Below are positions 9,083 through 19,385 of a stretch of DNA of 59,979 nucleotides, one piece after another. The position numbers were made by a program, and so were the translations under genes. Position 1 is the stretch's first letter; every line of letters starts with the position of its first letter. The notes beneath the pieces are model-generated. The model was not told where the DNA came from. It made no database searches and saw only the letters and a program-made list of their open reading frames with translations. The stretch is from Candidatus Levybacteria bacterium RIFCSPLOWO2_12_FULL_39_17 (lineage in GTDB: Bacteria > Patescibacteriota > Microgenomatia > Levybacterales > GWA1-39-11), in the NCBI GenBank assembly GCA_001782675.1, contig MFPJ01000022.1, positions 1-59,979 on the forward strand. Reading direction: 5' to 3'.

Positions 9083-11466
9083 AATTATTAATTATTTTTT
9101 TTATTTTTACTTTTCTTTCTCTTTTCATTTTTCACCCTATTTTTTTGGACAAAATTCCCTTCAATAGTAACCTTTTGGTTGCCTTCTGGTCTCCATGGAA
9201 ATTTATCATTTGGGAAAAATTTCCCACAGGTATTCCTTTTAAATTTATGAGTGTAGATGAAGTTAGGGAGTTTTATCCTCTTTTGGATTTTACTTATGAT
9301 TCGATAAAAAACAAAACCGTACCGCTTTGGAATCCTTATAATTTTTCAGGCTATCCCCATCTTGCTAATTGGGCAAGCGCCGTTTTTTATCCCCTCCACC
9401 TTTCGATGTTATTTTTTTCAAAAGTTCAAACTTTAATATTTTTGAAACTTAGCGCCGTTATTTTATCAGGATTTTTTACATATCTTTATCTAAGATCAAT
9501 ACTTTTATCCAAATACTCTTCTTTTGCCGGAAGCCTCTTCTTTTCTCTATCATCCACTATGCTTATTTGGAATGCCGAAATTTGGCAATCAGTTCATTCC
9601 TTTTTATGGCTTCCTCTTGCGCTTTTTTCAATTGAAAAATTTGCTCGAACAAATAAATTATCTTTTTTGATTCTTCTTTCAATAAGCATTGCTTTGTCTA
9701 TTATGGCCGGATACATTCAGCCTACGATATATCTTTTAATTTTTGTTTTTACCTATGCCTTATTTAAAACATTTTTGTCAAAAAAAAAGAGGGTTGGAGA
9801 TTTCATTAAACTCAGCGTAGGTATTCTGCTTGGGTTCGGAATATCTGCGGCTCAACTTGTACCGGGAATTGAATCTTATATATTGTCTCCCAGAAGTTCC
9901 GTTGGTCTTAAAGATTTAAACATTAGCTTTCTTATTCCCCTGAATCAGCTGGTAACATTTATTGTCCCTGATTTTTTTGGCAATATTACTACCCAAAATT
10001 GGTTTTTATCAAGACCGGGGCAATATTATGAAAACATGATTTATGTAGGGCTGGTTCCTTTGATCCTTTCTTTTTTTTCTCCTCTTTACAAAAAAGCAAA
10101 ATCTTATTTTGTCTTTTTTTTGTTTTCCGCTCTTATATCTTTGTCATTAGCCTTGGATTTTCCTACCTCAAGAATGTTATATGATTTTTCCGTACCCTTT
10201 CTATCTTCGGCAATTCCAATAAGGGTAGTGTTTGTCTTAAGCTTTGCGGTTTCTATCTTGGGCGCTCTGGGTCTTGAGTGGTGGATTGAAAACAGCGACA
10301 ATAAGAAAAAGCTACTTGCCATACTTCCTCCTTTTTTGATCTTTGCGATTTTAGGGCTATTTTTAATCTATGCCATTCGGACAAATCTCCAAATTAAAGG
10401 TTTCCCAAACGATTGGTATATAATTTCAGCCAGAAATTCGGCTATCCCCTTTGCTGTTTTTATTTTTTGTCTTTCGATTGTTTTGCTCGGGTTTTTCAAA
10501 AAAAGTTTAAGAAAACCTTTGGTTTTGGTTTTGTATTTGATATTCGCATTGCAATCATTTGTTTTTGCGCAAAAATATTTTGCGTTCTCGAATGCCGAAT
10601 TTCTTTATCCAAGAGCGCCTTTTCTTGAATTCATAAAGAAAAATCAAGGCTTACACAGGTATTGGGGTTATGGTTCCGCATCGCTTGCCAATAATTTTGC
10701 AACAGTTTATAAAATATATTCACCGGAAGGGTATGACCCCGTTAACATAAGAGCATATAACGAATTGCTCTCTTCTTCAAGAAAAGCAAAATATGATGGA
10801 ATATTCTCAAGATCAGATGCTCTTCTTTATCCGGTCTCAGATTTTCCTTTTGAAAGCGCAATGAGTACAAAGTACAGGATAATGGATTTATTGGCTATAA
10901 AATATATAGGTTTTGAGAAGTCGGAGTTTGAGAAAATAAATAAGCAGAGGCTCTCTCCTGAAAGATTTAAGAAAGCATGGGAGGATAAAAATTTTATTGT
11001 TTTTGAAAATCTGAAAGTTTATCCAAGAGCGTACCTTTCATCTTTTTACCTAAATATTCAGGATCAGAAAAAGGCAATCAATAAATTGTACGAGCCTTCA
11101 TTTGATAGCCGTAAAACCGTAATACTCTCAGAAAAAGTTCCCCTAGCCGGAAAGGTTGGGGTAGGATCGGCTTCAATAGTATCTTATTCCCCCAATAGAG
11201 TAGCAGTAAAAGTTGCAAGTGAAAAACCTCAGGTTCTGGTTTTGTCAGATGCTTTTTATCCGGGTTGGAAGGCAGAAGTTAACAATATGCCATCTAGAAT
11301 ATTTCTCGCAAATTCGGCGCTTCGAGCAGTTGTTGTCCCGGAAGGAAAAAGTAATGTAATTTTTGAATATAAGCCTTTAAGTTTTTATCTCGGTATATTC
11401 ATAACTCTTTTCAGCCTGGCTGTTTCGGGAGGAGTAGTTTTTCTATCCGGCAAAAAACACCTTTAA
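9061..11466 (+). CDS. YfhO-like multi-TM membrane protein
   Basis: LWNPYNFSGYPHLANWASAVFYPLH; IVPDFFGNITTQN; C-terminal DAFYPGWKAEVNNMPSRIFLANSALRAVVVPEGKSNVIFEY. Confidence 0.85.
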   Translation: MEKKAYLELLIIFFIFTFLSLFIFHPIFLDKIPFNSNLLVAFWSPWKFIIWEKFPTGIPFKFMSVDEVREFYPLLDFTYDSIKNKTVPLWNPYNFSGYPHLANWASAVFYPLHLSMLFFSKVQTLIFLKLSAVILSGFFTYLYLRSILLSKYSSFAGSLFFSLSSTMLIWNAEIWQSVHSFLWLPLALFSIEKFARTNKLSFLILLSISIALSIMAGYIQPTIYLLIFVFTYALFKTFLSKKKRVGDFIKLSVGILLGFGISAAQLVPGIESYILSPRSSVGLKDLNISFLIPLNQLVTFIVPDFFGNITTQNWFLSRPGQYYENMIYVGLVPLILSFFSPLYKKAKSYFVFFLFSALISLSLALDFPTSRMLYDFSVPFLSSAIPIRVVFVLSFAVSILGALGLEWWIENSDNKKKLLAILPPFLIFAILGLFLIYAIRTNLQIKGFPNDWYIISARNSAIPFAVFIFCLSIVLLGFFKKSLRKPLVLVLYLIFALQSFVFAQKYFAFSNAEFLYPRAPFLEFIKKNQGLHRYWGYGSASLANNFATVYKIYSPEGYDPVNIRAYNELLSSSRKAKYDGIFSRSDALLYPVSDFPFESAMSTKYRIMDLLAIKYIGFEKSEFEKINKQRLSPERFKKAWEDKNFIVFENLKVYPRAYLSSFYLNIQDQKKAINKLYEPSFDSRKTVILSEKVPLAGKVGVGSASIVSYSPNRVAVKVASEKPQVLVLSDAFYPGWKAEVNNMPSRIFLANSALRAVVVPEGKSNVIFEYKPLSFYLGIFITLFSLAVSGGVVFLSGKKHL

Positions 11467-11527
11467 TTTTATGGCTTTTAAGAATAAAGTTCTTTTAGGT
11501 TTTATTAGTTATCAGGAGAAAGTATCT

Positions 11528-12766
11528 ATGAATTTGAAACTGGACACCGTTCTTGCTTACGCTCTTATAATCCCCTACATACTTTCCGTCGGACTTGCGC
11601 CAAAAAGTACTCCTTTTTGGCTTTTTACATTAATTTTTATCGGGTTAATTTCTTATTTGGTTCTTGACCTTTCAAAATTAAAACAAGTCTTTTACGAAAG
11701 AGCTAAAAACATACTTCTTTGGGCCCTTTTAATTGTCATAATAGGTAGCAGTTTCTTTTCGACAATTTTTACAAGGTATACAACTTTTCCTACATACCAA
11801 GTTCACGATATTATTATTCAGCAGGAGGCAGCAATTCGTTTTCTTTTGATTGGAAAAAATCCATATTCCGAACATTATCTTGAAACTCCTCTTGCCAAGT
11901 GGCGCTATTCAGATAATCCAAATGAAAAAAATCCGGCACTATGGCATTTTGTTATGGAACCTTTTTATCTCTTGTTCTCTTTACCATTTTATTTTATAAG
12001 CGGGAGGCTATTTGGATACTTTGACGGAAGATTTCCTCTAATTTTTCTTTTTTTTACTACATTATTTTTCGCTTATAAATTAATAGCAGAAGGGGAGAAA
12101 AAACGCTCCTTCCTGCTTCTTCTGGCATTTAATCCGTCCATGATATATTACACTCTGGAAGGACGTTCCGATTACTTCATGTTTGGATTTCTTTTCGCAG
12201 GATTCTATTTCTTGTTTAAAGAGAAGTTGTTTTTATCAGCGGTCTTGATGGCTTTTGCTTTTGCCGTTAAGCAATCGGCTTGGCCTTTATTCCCCTTTTA
12301 TTTTGCATATTTATTTTTTAAACATAAAAACAAAATTTTTAAAACTCTTAGTCTTTTTTCTTTTACTTTTGCAAGCGTCGTATTGCCTTTTGTTCTCTGG
12401 AATCCTAAGGCATTTTACAAAAGTACAATTCTTTACCTTTCCGGCAACACAGAATTCAGCTATCCTATTTCAGGGTATGGTTTTGGAATGCTGCTCAATC
12501 AATTCGGAATCATTAAGGACATTCATGACAAGACTTTCCCATTTTTTATCTTCCAGCTTGTCGTGGGACTGCCTCTTCTTTGGTTTCTGATCAAATATCT
12601 TAAAAAAAATCTTTCGGTTAAAATCCTTGTTATTGTTTATGGAATATTTCTATTTGTTTACTGGTATTTTTCAAGATACTTTAATAATAATCACATAGCT
12701 TTCTTGTCTTTACTTTTCACCTCCGCCTATTTTTGGCCTCAAAAAAATGAAGTTGTTAATAAATAA
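11528..12766 (+). CDS. GT-C fold multi-TM glycosyltransferase-like protein
   Basis: Many TM helices; VHDIIIQQEAAIRFLLIGKNPYSEHY...FAFAVKQSAWPLFPFYF. SD-like AGGAG upstream of ATG 11528 (track start 11471). Confidence 0.7.
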   Translation: MNLKLDTVLAYALIIPYILSVGLAPKSTPFWLFTLIFIGLISYLVLDLSKLKQVFYERAKNILLWALLIVIIGSSFFSTIFTRYTTFPTYQVHDIIIQQEAAIRFLLIGKNPYSEHYLETPLAKWRYSDNPNEKNPALWHFVMEPFYLLFSLPFYFISGRLFGYFDGRFPLIFLFFTTLFFAYKLIAEGEKKRSFLLLLAFNPSMIYYTLEGRSDYFMFGFLFAGFYFLFKEKLFLSAVLMAFAFAVKQSAWPLFPFYFAYLFFKHKNKIFKTLSLFSFTFASVVLPFVLWNPKAFYKSTILYLSGNTEFSYPISGYGFGMLLNQFGIIKDIHDKTFPFFIFQLVVGLPLLWFLIKYLKKNLSVKILVIVYGIFLFVYWYFSRYFNNNHIAFLSLLFTSAYFWPQKNEVVNK

Positions 12767-14381
12767 CAAATTTAAAAACATCTTTTTCTTAATTTTAGTG
12801 TCATTAATATTTGTAATTCCTCTTTTTTCCTCAAATTTTTATGCTTCTCACGACGGGGAGGCGATAATTGCAAGATTTGGCGCTTATGTTAAAGCATCTA
12901 ATGACGGTCAGTTTCCCCTGCGTTGGGCGGGGGATCTAAACTTCAGATATGGATCGCCTGTTTTAATTTTCTATTATCCCCTTCCGGGAATCTTTTTGAT
13001 TCCTTTAAATGCTATAGGTATAAGTTTGGAAAATACTTTTAAAATAATTATCGGTTTTTCATTTATCCTTTCATTCGTCTCATTTTATCTTTGGATTCGT
13101 GAATTAGTGAAAGACGAATATGCCGCTTTGCTTGGGGGTATATTATATGGTCTGACCCCATATCATTTTCTTAATTTATATGTTAGAGCCGGAGTTGCGG
13201 AGCTCATGGCTTTGTCTCTTGTTCCATTGGTCTTTTTATTTATAGAAAAAGCATCAAAAAAAGTAGACCTAAGATATGTTATCGCCGGAGGAGTTCTCTA
13301 CGGGCTTTTAATTCTCTCCCACAATTCTGTCAGTTTATTATTCACTCCAATTTTCTTAGCATATTCTTTTTTGAGAGGCAAAAACAAACAAGCTATTTTC
13401 CAGAGCTTATCGATATTAATTCTGGGACTTTTTATTTCTGCTTTTTTTTGGCTTCCTGCAATTGTTGAGGCAAAATATACAAATGCAAAATTATTTATTG
13501 ATATGTTTAAGCTTCAGTTTCCTTCTTTTTGGAAGCTTGTCTATTCCCCTTGGGGTTTTGGACCGGAAGTAAATAGGGAGAGAGGGCTGTCTCCGCAAAT
13601 AGGCCCCATGAACCTATTTTTAGTCATAATTTCGCTATTATTTCTGTTTAAAAAAAACGAATCTAAAAAACTTTTTATATTCTGGTTCGTAGTTTTTCTG
13701 CTTTCGACTTTATTAATACTTAATATATCTACTCCTGTTTGGGAAATTGTTCCCTTTTTGAAAAGCCTGCAATATCCCTGGAGAATTGTTGGAATTTCAA
13801 GTTTTGCAGCTGTGGTTCTGGTTTCTCTTTGGTTGAGGTCTGTTAATAATTTTTTTCGACTCGCGATCCTCGCAGCAATTTTAATCTATTCTATTCAATT
13901 TCTGAAAGTAAATTACATTCCTTCAAAACCAGACTCTTTCTATTTTAATTATTCATCAACAACTTATTATCATAGCGAGGCAAGTCCCATTTGGACAGCA
14001 GGGGATTTCGGAGATTATCCCAAAAAAAATATCGAGATAATATCGGGTCAAGGTTCAATAAATGCCTCAAAAAGGAAATCAAATATTCATGAATTCACAG
14101 TGAAAGGCGAAACGGCTTTGGAAGTCTTGGACAATACAGTTTATTTTCCGGGATGGCAGGTCTTGGTAGATGGGGGAAAAACACCGATAGAGTTTCAGAA
14201 CGCCTATCATAGAGGATTAATAACTTTTAGAGTTCCAAAAGGAGAACATCTCATTAAGGTTATTTTTGGAGAATCTCCTCTCCGTTTATTTGCTGATTTG
14301 ATTTCGTTGACTACTTTGTTTTGCATCTTCTTGCTGATTCTTCTAAAATCTAAATTGGAGAAACTAATTTTAAAATTTTGA
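12747..14381 (+). CDS. membrane protein, 6-pyruvoyl-tetrahydropterin synthase-related type
   Basis: ASHDGEAIIARFGAYVKASNDGQFPLRWAGDLNFRYGSPVLIFYYPLPG; VYFPGWQVLVDGGK; paralogous to 29701-31398. Confidence 0.75.
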   Translation: MKLLINNKFKNIFFLILVSLIFVIPLFSSNFYASHDGEAIIARFGAYVKASNDGQFPLRWAGDLNFRYGSPVLIFYYPLPGIFLIPLNAIGISLENTFKIIIGFSFILSFVSFYLWIRELVKDEYAALLGGILYGLTPYHFLNLYVRAGVAELMALSLVPLVFLFIEKASKKVDLRYVIAGGVLYGLLILSHNSVSLLFTPIFLAYSFLRGKNKQAIFQSLSILILGLFISAFFWLPAIVEAKYTNAKLFIDMFKLQFPSFWKLVYSPWGFGPEVNRERGLSPQIGPMNLFLVIISLLFLFKKNESKKLFIFWFVVFLLSTLLILNISTPVWEIVPFLKSLQYPWRIVGISSFAAVVLVSLWLRSVNNFFRLAILAAILIYSIQFLKVNYIPSKPDSFYFNYSSTTYYHSEASPIWTAGDFGDYPKKNIEIISGQGSINASKRKSNIHEFTVKGETALEVLDNTVYFPGWQVLVDGGKTPIEFQNAYHRGLITFRVPKGEHLIKVIFGESPLRLFADLISLTTLFCIFLLILLKSKLEKLILKF

Positions 14382-16072
14382 AGTATTTTTTTCTTCCTTT
14401 GTTATTTGTAATGCTTTTAGGTTTAGTCTTAAGACTTGCGTTTTTGGGTCAAATACCGCAAGGGCTTCATAGGGACGAGGCATTTTTGGGCTACAATGCT
14501 TATTCAATTCTGAAAACAGGCTCCGATATCAGCGGGAATTTTTTACCGATACACCTTGAGTCTTTTTACTTTAGTCCAAATGGGTACTCATATTTTTCGA
14601 TTCCCTTCATATTGATTTTCGGTCTTAATTCTTTTTCAATTAGGCTTGCCTCATTTTTATTCGGTTCCCTTACTATTCCATTAATCTACTTTTTATCCGT
14701 GAAACTATTTGAAAAAAATAAGAACAAAAGATTAATATCCCTGCTTTCAGCTTTGTTTTTGGCAATTTCTCCCTGGCATATCAATTTATCCAGAACCGCA
14801 ACTGACAATGTCATTGTGCTTTTTTTCATAACCTTAGCAGTATGGATTTATGTTTCCTCAAATAAAAATGTTTACTTAAGAGTTCTTTCTTATCTATTTT
14901 TCGGAATAAATACTTTTATTTATCAAGCTCCTCGAGCTTTTACGCCTCTTTTAATTCCAATATTGTTTTTATTTACTTCATGGATGCAGAAGAGAAATCG
15001 CGGAAAATTATTACTTGAGATTGTTTTATTCTTGGTTATAATTATTGCTCCGATTTTGATAATACTTTCAAATAAGAACTTGACGGCAAGAATTAGTGAT
15101 TTAAGCATTCTTAATCATCCGCAAACAAAATTGGTACTTCAAGAGCAAATCACGATAGACTCGGTAGCAGGACTACCTTACCCGTTGATTCGGCTTTTTC
15201 ATAATAAGATTACCGGATATTTTTTGACGATGAGTGAAAATTATTTCAAACATTTTTCATTCGATTTTCTCTTTTTGGATAAAGGTTTTCCTGACAGATA
15301 TAGAATCCCGGGATCGGGACTCTTATACATCTTTCAACTGCCCCTTATTTTGATAGGATTATTTTTACTCTTTAAAAAAGAAATAAGGACAGGAATATTT
15401 TTATTGCTGTGGCTTTTAATTTCTTTTGTAGGCTCGGCTCTGACATTTGATGATATCCCGAATCTTCAGCGGACATTATTTGCTGTTGTACCTTTTTCTA
15501 TATTGTCAGCATATGGAGCAGTATGCTTTGCGCATCCTGCCAGCCCGCTTCGCCGAATCGAGGCGAGCAGGCAGGTAGTAAATATGCATATAAAATATTT
15601 AATATTTTCTTTATGTATTTTATTTTTAATGTTTAATTTTTTATATTATATTGTCCAATATTATATTCAGGGGAAGGTTTACAGACCATGGTATAGGCAA
15701 GACGGATATAAAGAATTAGTTGAAAATGTAAATACTTACATTCCCAGTTATAAATATGCGATTATTACTTCAAGAGAAACAGCTCCTACAATATTTTTCC
15801 TTTTTTTCGGCAAATATGATCCGGCTCTTTTCCAAAATCAAACTAAAAATATAGATATGGAAAAGTCGGATCATGTAAGCTTTGCAAATTATAGATTTTC
15901 TGAAGAAGAATGTCCGTTGAAAGTCGATCCTAAAACTGAAGCTTTAACAGGAGAGAAGGGAATCCTATATGTGAACAGTTCTTTATGCAAAGACCCTAAA
16001 GGAGCCAGGGTAATAGATGTAATAAAAAGGGCAGACGGTTCGGAAGTTTTCCGGATTTTAGATTTAAAATAG
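14378..16072 (+). CDS. GT39/PMT-like glycosyltransferase (paralog array member 1)
   Basis: GLHRDEAFLGYNAYSILKTGSDISGNFLPIHLESF...LAISPWHINLSRTATDN; TTG start. Confidence 0.8.
   Translation: MKYFFLPLLFVMLLGLVLRLAFLGQIPQGLHRDEAFLGYNAYSILKTGSDISGNFLPIHLESFYFSPNGYSYFSIPFILIFGLNSFSIRLASFLFGSLTIPLIYFLSVKLFEKNKNKRLISLLSALFLAISPWHINLSRTATDNVIVLFFITLAVWIYVSSNKNVYLRVLSYLFFGINTFIYQAPRAFTPLLIPILFLFTSWMQKRNRGKLLLEIVLFLVIIIAPILIILSNKNLTARISDLSILNHPQTKLVLQEQITIDSVAGLPYPLIRLFHNKITGYFLTMSENYFKHFSFDFLFLDKGFPDRYRIPGSGLLYIFQLPLILIGLFLLFKKEIRTGIFLLLWLLISFVGSALTFDDIPNLQRTLFAVVPFSILSAYGAVCFAHPASPLRRIEASRQVVNMHIKYLIFSLCILFLMFNFLYYIVQYYIQGKVYRPWYRQDGYKELVENVNTYIPSYKYAIITSRETAPTIFFLFFGKYDPALFQNQTKNIDMEKSDHVSFANYRFSEEECPLKVDPKTEALTGEKGILYVNSSLCKDPKGARVIDVIKRADGSEVFRILDLK
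15536..15575 (+). repeat. GC-rich palindromic hairpin inserted in-frame in CDS
   Basis: CCTGCCAGCCCGCTTCGCCGAATCGAGGCGAGCAGGCAGG; folds on itself (about 17 bp, 2 mismatches, 1 GU). Encodes PASPLRRIEASRQ, absent from paralogs. Confidence 0.85.
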
Positions 16073-16073
16073 T

Positions 16074-17717
16074 ATGTTTAAGAGGATAAATTTTTTATTA
16101 CTTTTAATTTTCTTTTTAGGTTTTGTTTTACGATTTTGGAACTTGGGAAATATCCCCTCTGGTTTTGACGCAGATGAAGCAGCTTTTGGCTACAACTCCT
16201 ATTCAATATTAAAAACCGGTGCCGATGAATATGGAAAAATCCTGCCGTTAACACTTAAGTCTTTTGGAGAATACAAGCCAGCTTTGTATTCATATCTTGC
16301 GATCCCTTTTGTCTATTTTTTTGGACTTACCCCTTTTGCCGTAAGATTGCCCTCTGCTATTTTTGGTTCTTTGACTGTGGTTCTTTTTTATTTCTTCATT
16401 TCAAATTTATTCAAAGATAAAAAGCTAGCGTTTTTTGCATCTTTTATTCTTGCGATTTCTCCCTGGCACATTAACTTATCAAGGACGGTTAGCGAAGTTG
16501 TAGTTTCCATTTTTTTTGTTTTGTTAATGCTTTATTCTTTAAATGTTTTTACAAAAGAAAATAAAAACAAATGGTTTATAGTCTCCTTTATTTGTGCTAT
16601 TTTATCGGTTTTGTCTTATACTGCTTCGCGCATTTTTATTCCTATGCTTCTGTTGATTTTTCTATTCTCCTTTCAAAAGAAAGACAATTTTTCAAAAATC
16701 AAGAAAAAATACTTTGTTTTTTTTGCAGTAATTATTTTTTTTGTCGCGGCATATACTCTTCTTGATTCTGCCAGTAGAATTCGCCAAATAAATATCTTTG
16801 AACATCCCCAAACCAAACTGGTTTTAGAAGAACAAATAAGGGAGAACGGATCGATTCCTGCGATTGTAACGAGAGTATTTCATAATAAGGTGATTAACTA
16901 TTCCAGAACGGCCTTTGAAAATTATCAGAAGTATTTTACGCTTGACTATTTCTTTCTAAACGGAGGACTGCCGCAAAGAATGAAAATTCCCGATTCTGGA
17001 TTAGTTTTTTTCTGGCAATTACCATTTGTTTTGTTGGGTTTTTATTTGGCATTTAGGAAAAAAATCCCCGAAGTAATGCTTATGATATTATGGTGGCTTG
17101 TTTTGCTGATCCCCGTTTCACTAACGTTTGATGAAGTACCAAATGTGTATAGATCTGCCATTATAATTTTTCCTATATCTCTTCTTTCTTCTTTTGGACT
17201 AGTATCTTTTTTTGAAGGCAAAATTCCATTTATTAAAAAGGTCTTGATAGCTTTTCTTATAATATTCGCATTTTGGGAACTATCTTATTATTTGTTGCAG
17301 TATTACGTGAGACAGGAAAATCATAAGCCATGGTATAGAGGATATGCTTTTAAAGAATTGGTGGGAGAAATAGGCAAACAATATCCTCGCTATCGAAAAA
17401 TAGTAATAACAAAGGCTCACCCTAGCCCATACATATATTTGCTTTTTTACAGTCAATTTGATCCTAATAAATACCAGAATATGGGATCGCCCAAAGATAT
17501 TGGAGGATTTGATAAGTTTGTTTTTATTCCTTATGATTGCCCTTTATCATCTGAATACAATAGTGAGGGAGAACTTAACGGCGAGAAGAATGTTCTGTAT
17601 GTTAACAGCGGAGCATGTCCGATACCTGCAAAAAATGTGAAGGTAGTAAGAATTGTAAAATGGAAAGATGGATCAAGCGCTTTTAATATGATGGAATATT
17701 TTCCACCAAACAAATAA
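16074..17717 (+). CDS. GT39/PMT-like glycosyltransferase (paralog array member 2)
   Basis: GFDADEAAFGYNSYSILKTGADEYGKILPLTLKSFGEYKPALYSYLAIP...LAISPWHINLSRTVSE. Confidence 0.82.
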   Translation: MFKRINFLLLLIFFLGFVLRFWNLGNIPSGFDADEAAFGYNSYSILKTGADEYGKILPLTLKSFGEYKPALYSYLAIPFVYFFGLTPFAVRLPSAIFGSLTVVLFYFFISNLFKDKKLAFFASFILAISPWHINLSRTVSEVVVSIFFVLLMLYSLNVFTKENKNKWFIVSFICAILSVLSYTASRIFIPMLLLIFLFSFQKKDNFSKIKKKYFVFFAVIIFFVAAYTLLDSASRIRQINIFEHPQTKLVLEEQIRENGSIPAIVTRVFHNKVINYSRTAFENYQKYFTLDYFFLNGGLPQRMKIPDSGLVFFWQLPFVLLGFYLAFRKKIPEVMLMILWWLVLLIPVSLTFDEVPNVYRSAIIIFPISLLSSFGLVSFFEGKIPFIKKVLIAFLIIFAFWELSYYLLQYYVRQENHKPWYRGYAFKELVGEIGKQYPRYRKIVITKAHPSPYIYLLFYSQFDPNKYQNMGSPKDIGGFDKFVFIPYDCPLSSEYNSEGELNGEKNVLYVNSGACPIPAKNVKVVRIVKWKDGSSAFNMMEYFPPNK

Positions 17718-17740
17718 ATTTTGTTGTTTCGGGTTTCATA

Positions 17741-17746
17741 TATAAT
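17741..17746 (+). promoter_or_regulatory. candidate -10 element
   Basis: TATAAT 7 nt upstream of ATG 17754; no good -35 seen. Confidence 0.35.
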
Positions 17747-17753
17747 ATCAGTA

Positions 17754-19385
17754 ATGAGGAAGTACTTCTTTATAGCATTAATTTTAATGCTTGCGATTTT
17801 TCTTCGCTTTTTTTCAATTTCAACCAATCCTCCTTCTCTAACATGGGATGAGGCTGCTTGGGGATACAATGCTTATTCTTTGGGAACAGACGGGAGAGAT
17901 GAGTTCGGGAAATTTTTGCCTTTGACATATATCGAATCTTTCGGCGACTATAAACCTCCCCTTTATGCGTATCTGGCGGTTATTCCGGTAAGAATATTCG
18001 GTTTAAACGAATTTGCAACCAGATTCCCTTCCGCTTTCTTTGGAGTTTTAACGGTTTTAATAACATACTTTTTGACGAAGAGAATATTTAATGTGAGTTC
18101 GAAATTGGAAATTGGAAATTGGAAATTGGAAATTCTGCCGCTTTTGGCGGCAGGACTGTTAGCAATTTCTCCCTGGCATATTCTTTTATCAAGAGCGGCT
18201 TTTGAAGCAAATGTTGCAACTTTTTTTATAGTTTTGGGAGTTTTTCTGTTTTTCAGTTCGCTTAGCAATAAATGGCTTCTTCCTCTGTCTGTAATTTCTT
18301 TTATCATTTCAATGTACACATTCAACACTGCAAGAATTCTTGCTCCTCTTCTTCTCTTGGTTCTTCTAATTTCACAAAGAAAATATCTTCTTTTTGCTTT
18401 GAAAAAGCAACTTTTCGTAAGTTTAATTTTGGGGGCAGTATTTTTTTTGCCCTTGTTTCTTTTCCTTTTAACTCCCCAAGCCAAGCTTAGGTTTCAAGAG
18501 GTAAATATTTTTACGGATAGCCAGGTTGTTGATAGAGCAAATCAACAGATAGCAAATGACAACAATGCTTTCTGGTCGAAAATAATTCACAACAGAAGAT
18601 TAGGCTTTGCAGCTTCATTCCTTAATCACTATTTTGATAATTTCTCTCCCGAATTCCTGTTTATAAAAGGAGATGGTAATCCTAAATTTTCGATTCGTGA
18701 TGTAGGGCAAATGTACATTTGGGAAATTCCGTTTTTTATAGCAGGAATTCTTTTGCTTTTTAGGAAGCGTGAAGGATACTGGTGGATTATTCCGATTTGG
18801 TTGATCTTAGGAATAATTCCGGCAGCAACAGCTCGTGAGACACCTCATGCTCTGCGTATTGAAGCGGTTCTGCCGACATTTCAGATTCTTACAGCTTATG
18901 GCCTCTACCATTTAATTTCAAATTTCAAACTCCGTCCAATTTTGAGCGGATTAGTTTCGATAGTCGCTATTTTTAATTTCCTATACTTCTATCACAATTA
19001 TTTTGTTCATTATCCTCGTGAATTCTCCAGTGAGTGGCAATATGGATATAAGGAGGCTATAGGATTTGTAAAGAATAACGAAGCAAAATATGACAAAGTA
19101 ATATTAACAGAGGATTTAGGGAGACCATATATTTATGCTTTATTTTACACAAAATACGACCCTTCAGGCTTCAGGAAAGAAGCCCGAATAGAACGAGAGG
19201 TTTACGGATTTGTGCATGTTAGGGAATTTGGGAAATACAAATTTTCCGAATCGGTGAAAAATAATATTGACAGAAGCAAAGAAATACTTTATTTGGATAC
19301 TCCCGGCAAAATTCCAAGCGATGCAAATATTCTTAAAAAGTTTAAACTTTTGGACGGAAACGAAATTTTGGTTGCATATGAATAA
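17754..19385 (+). CDS. GT39/PMT-like glycosyltransferase (paralog array member 3)
   Basis: SLTWDEAAWGYNAYSLGTDGRDEFGKFLPLTYIESFGDYKPPLYAYL...LAISPWHILLSRAAFEAN. Track start 17721 is TTG; ATG 17754 preferred. Confidence 0.82.
   Translation: MRKYFFIALILMLAIFLRFFSISTNPPSLTWDEAAWGYNAYSLGTDGRDEFGKFLPLTYIESFGDYKPPLYAYLAVIPVRIFGLNEFATRFPSAFFGVLTVLITYFLTKRIFNVSSKLEIGNWKLEILPLLAAGLLAISPWHILLSRAAFEANVATFFIVLGVFLFFSSLSNKWLLPLSVISFIISMYTFNTARILAPLLLLVLLISQRKYLLFALKKQLFVSLILGAVFFLPLFLFLLTPQAKLRFQEVNIFTDSQVVDRANQQIANDNNAFWSKIIHNRRLGFAASFLNHYFDNFSPEFLFIKGDGNPKFSIRDVGQMYIWEIPFFIAGILLLFRKREGYWWIIPIWLILGIIPAATARETPHALRIEAVLPTFQILTAYGLYHLISNFKLRPILSGLVSIVAIFNFLYFYHNYFVHYPREFSSEWQYGYKEAIGFVKNNEAKYDKVILTEDLGRPYIYALFYTKYDPSGFRKEARIEREVYGFVHVREFGKYKFSESVKNNIDRSKEILYLDTPGKIPSDANILKKFKLLDGNEILVAYE
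18101..18134 (+). repeat. heptanucleotide tandem repeat (GAAATTG)x4.9 inside CDS
   Basis: Four exact GAAATTG units (18101, 18108, 18115, 18122) plus GAAATT; encodes KLEIGNWKLEI. Confidence 0.97.
18135..18153 (+). repeat. short GC-rich hairpin next to the heptamer array
   Basis: CTGCCGC-TTTTG-GCGGCAG, perfect 7-bp stem. Confidence 0.7.

Noticed and set aside
12255-12590. 111-aa + ORF in another frame
   Set aside because: Overlaps a GT-C gene out of frame; Leu/Phe-rich shadow of TM-coding sequence.
17963-18484. 173-aa minus-strand ORF
   Set aside because: Antisense to a well-supported GT39-like gene; Lys/Arg-rich low-complexity translation without recognisable domain.
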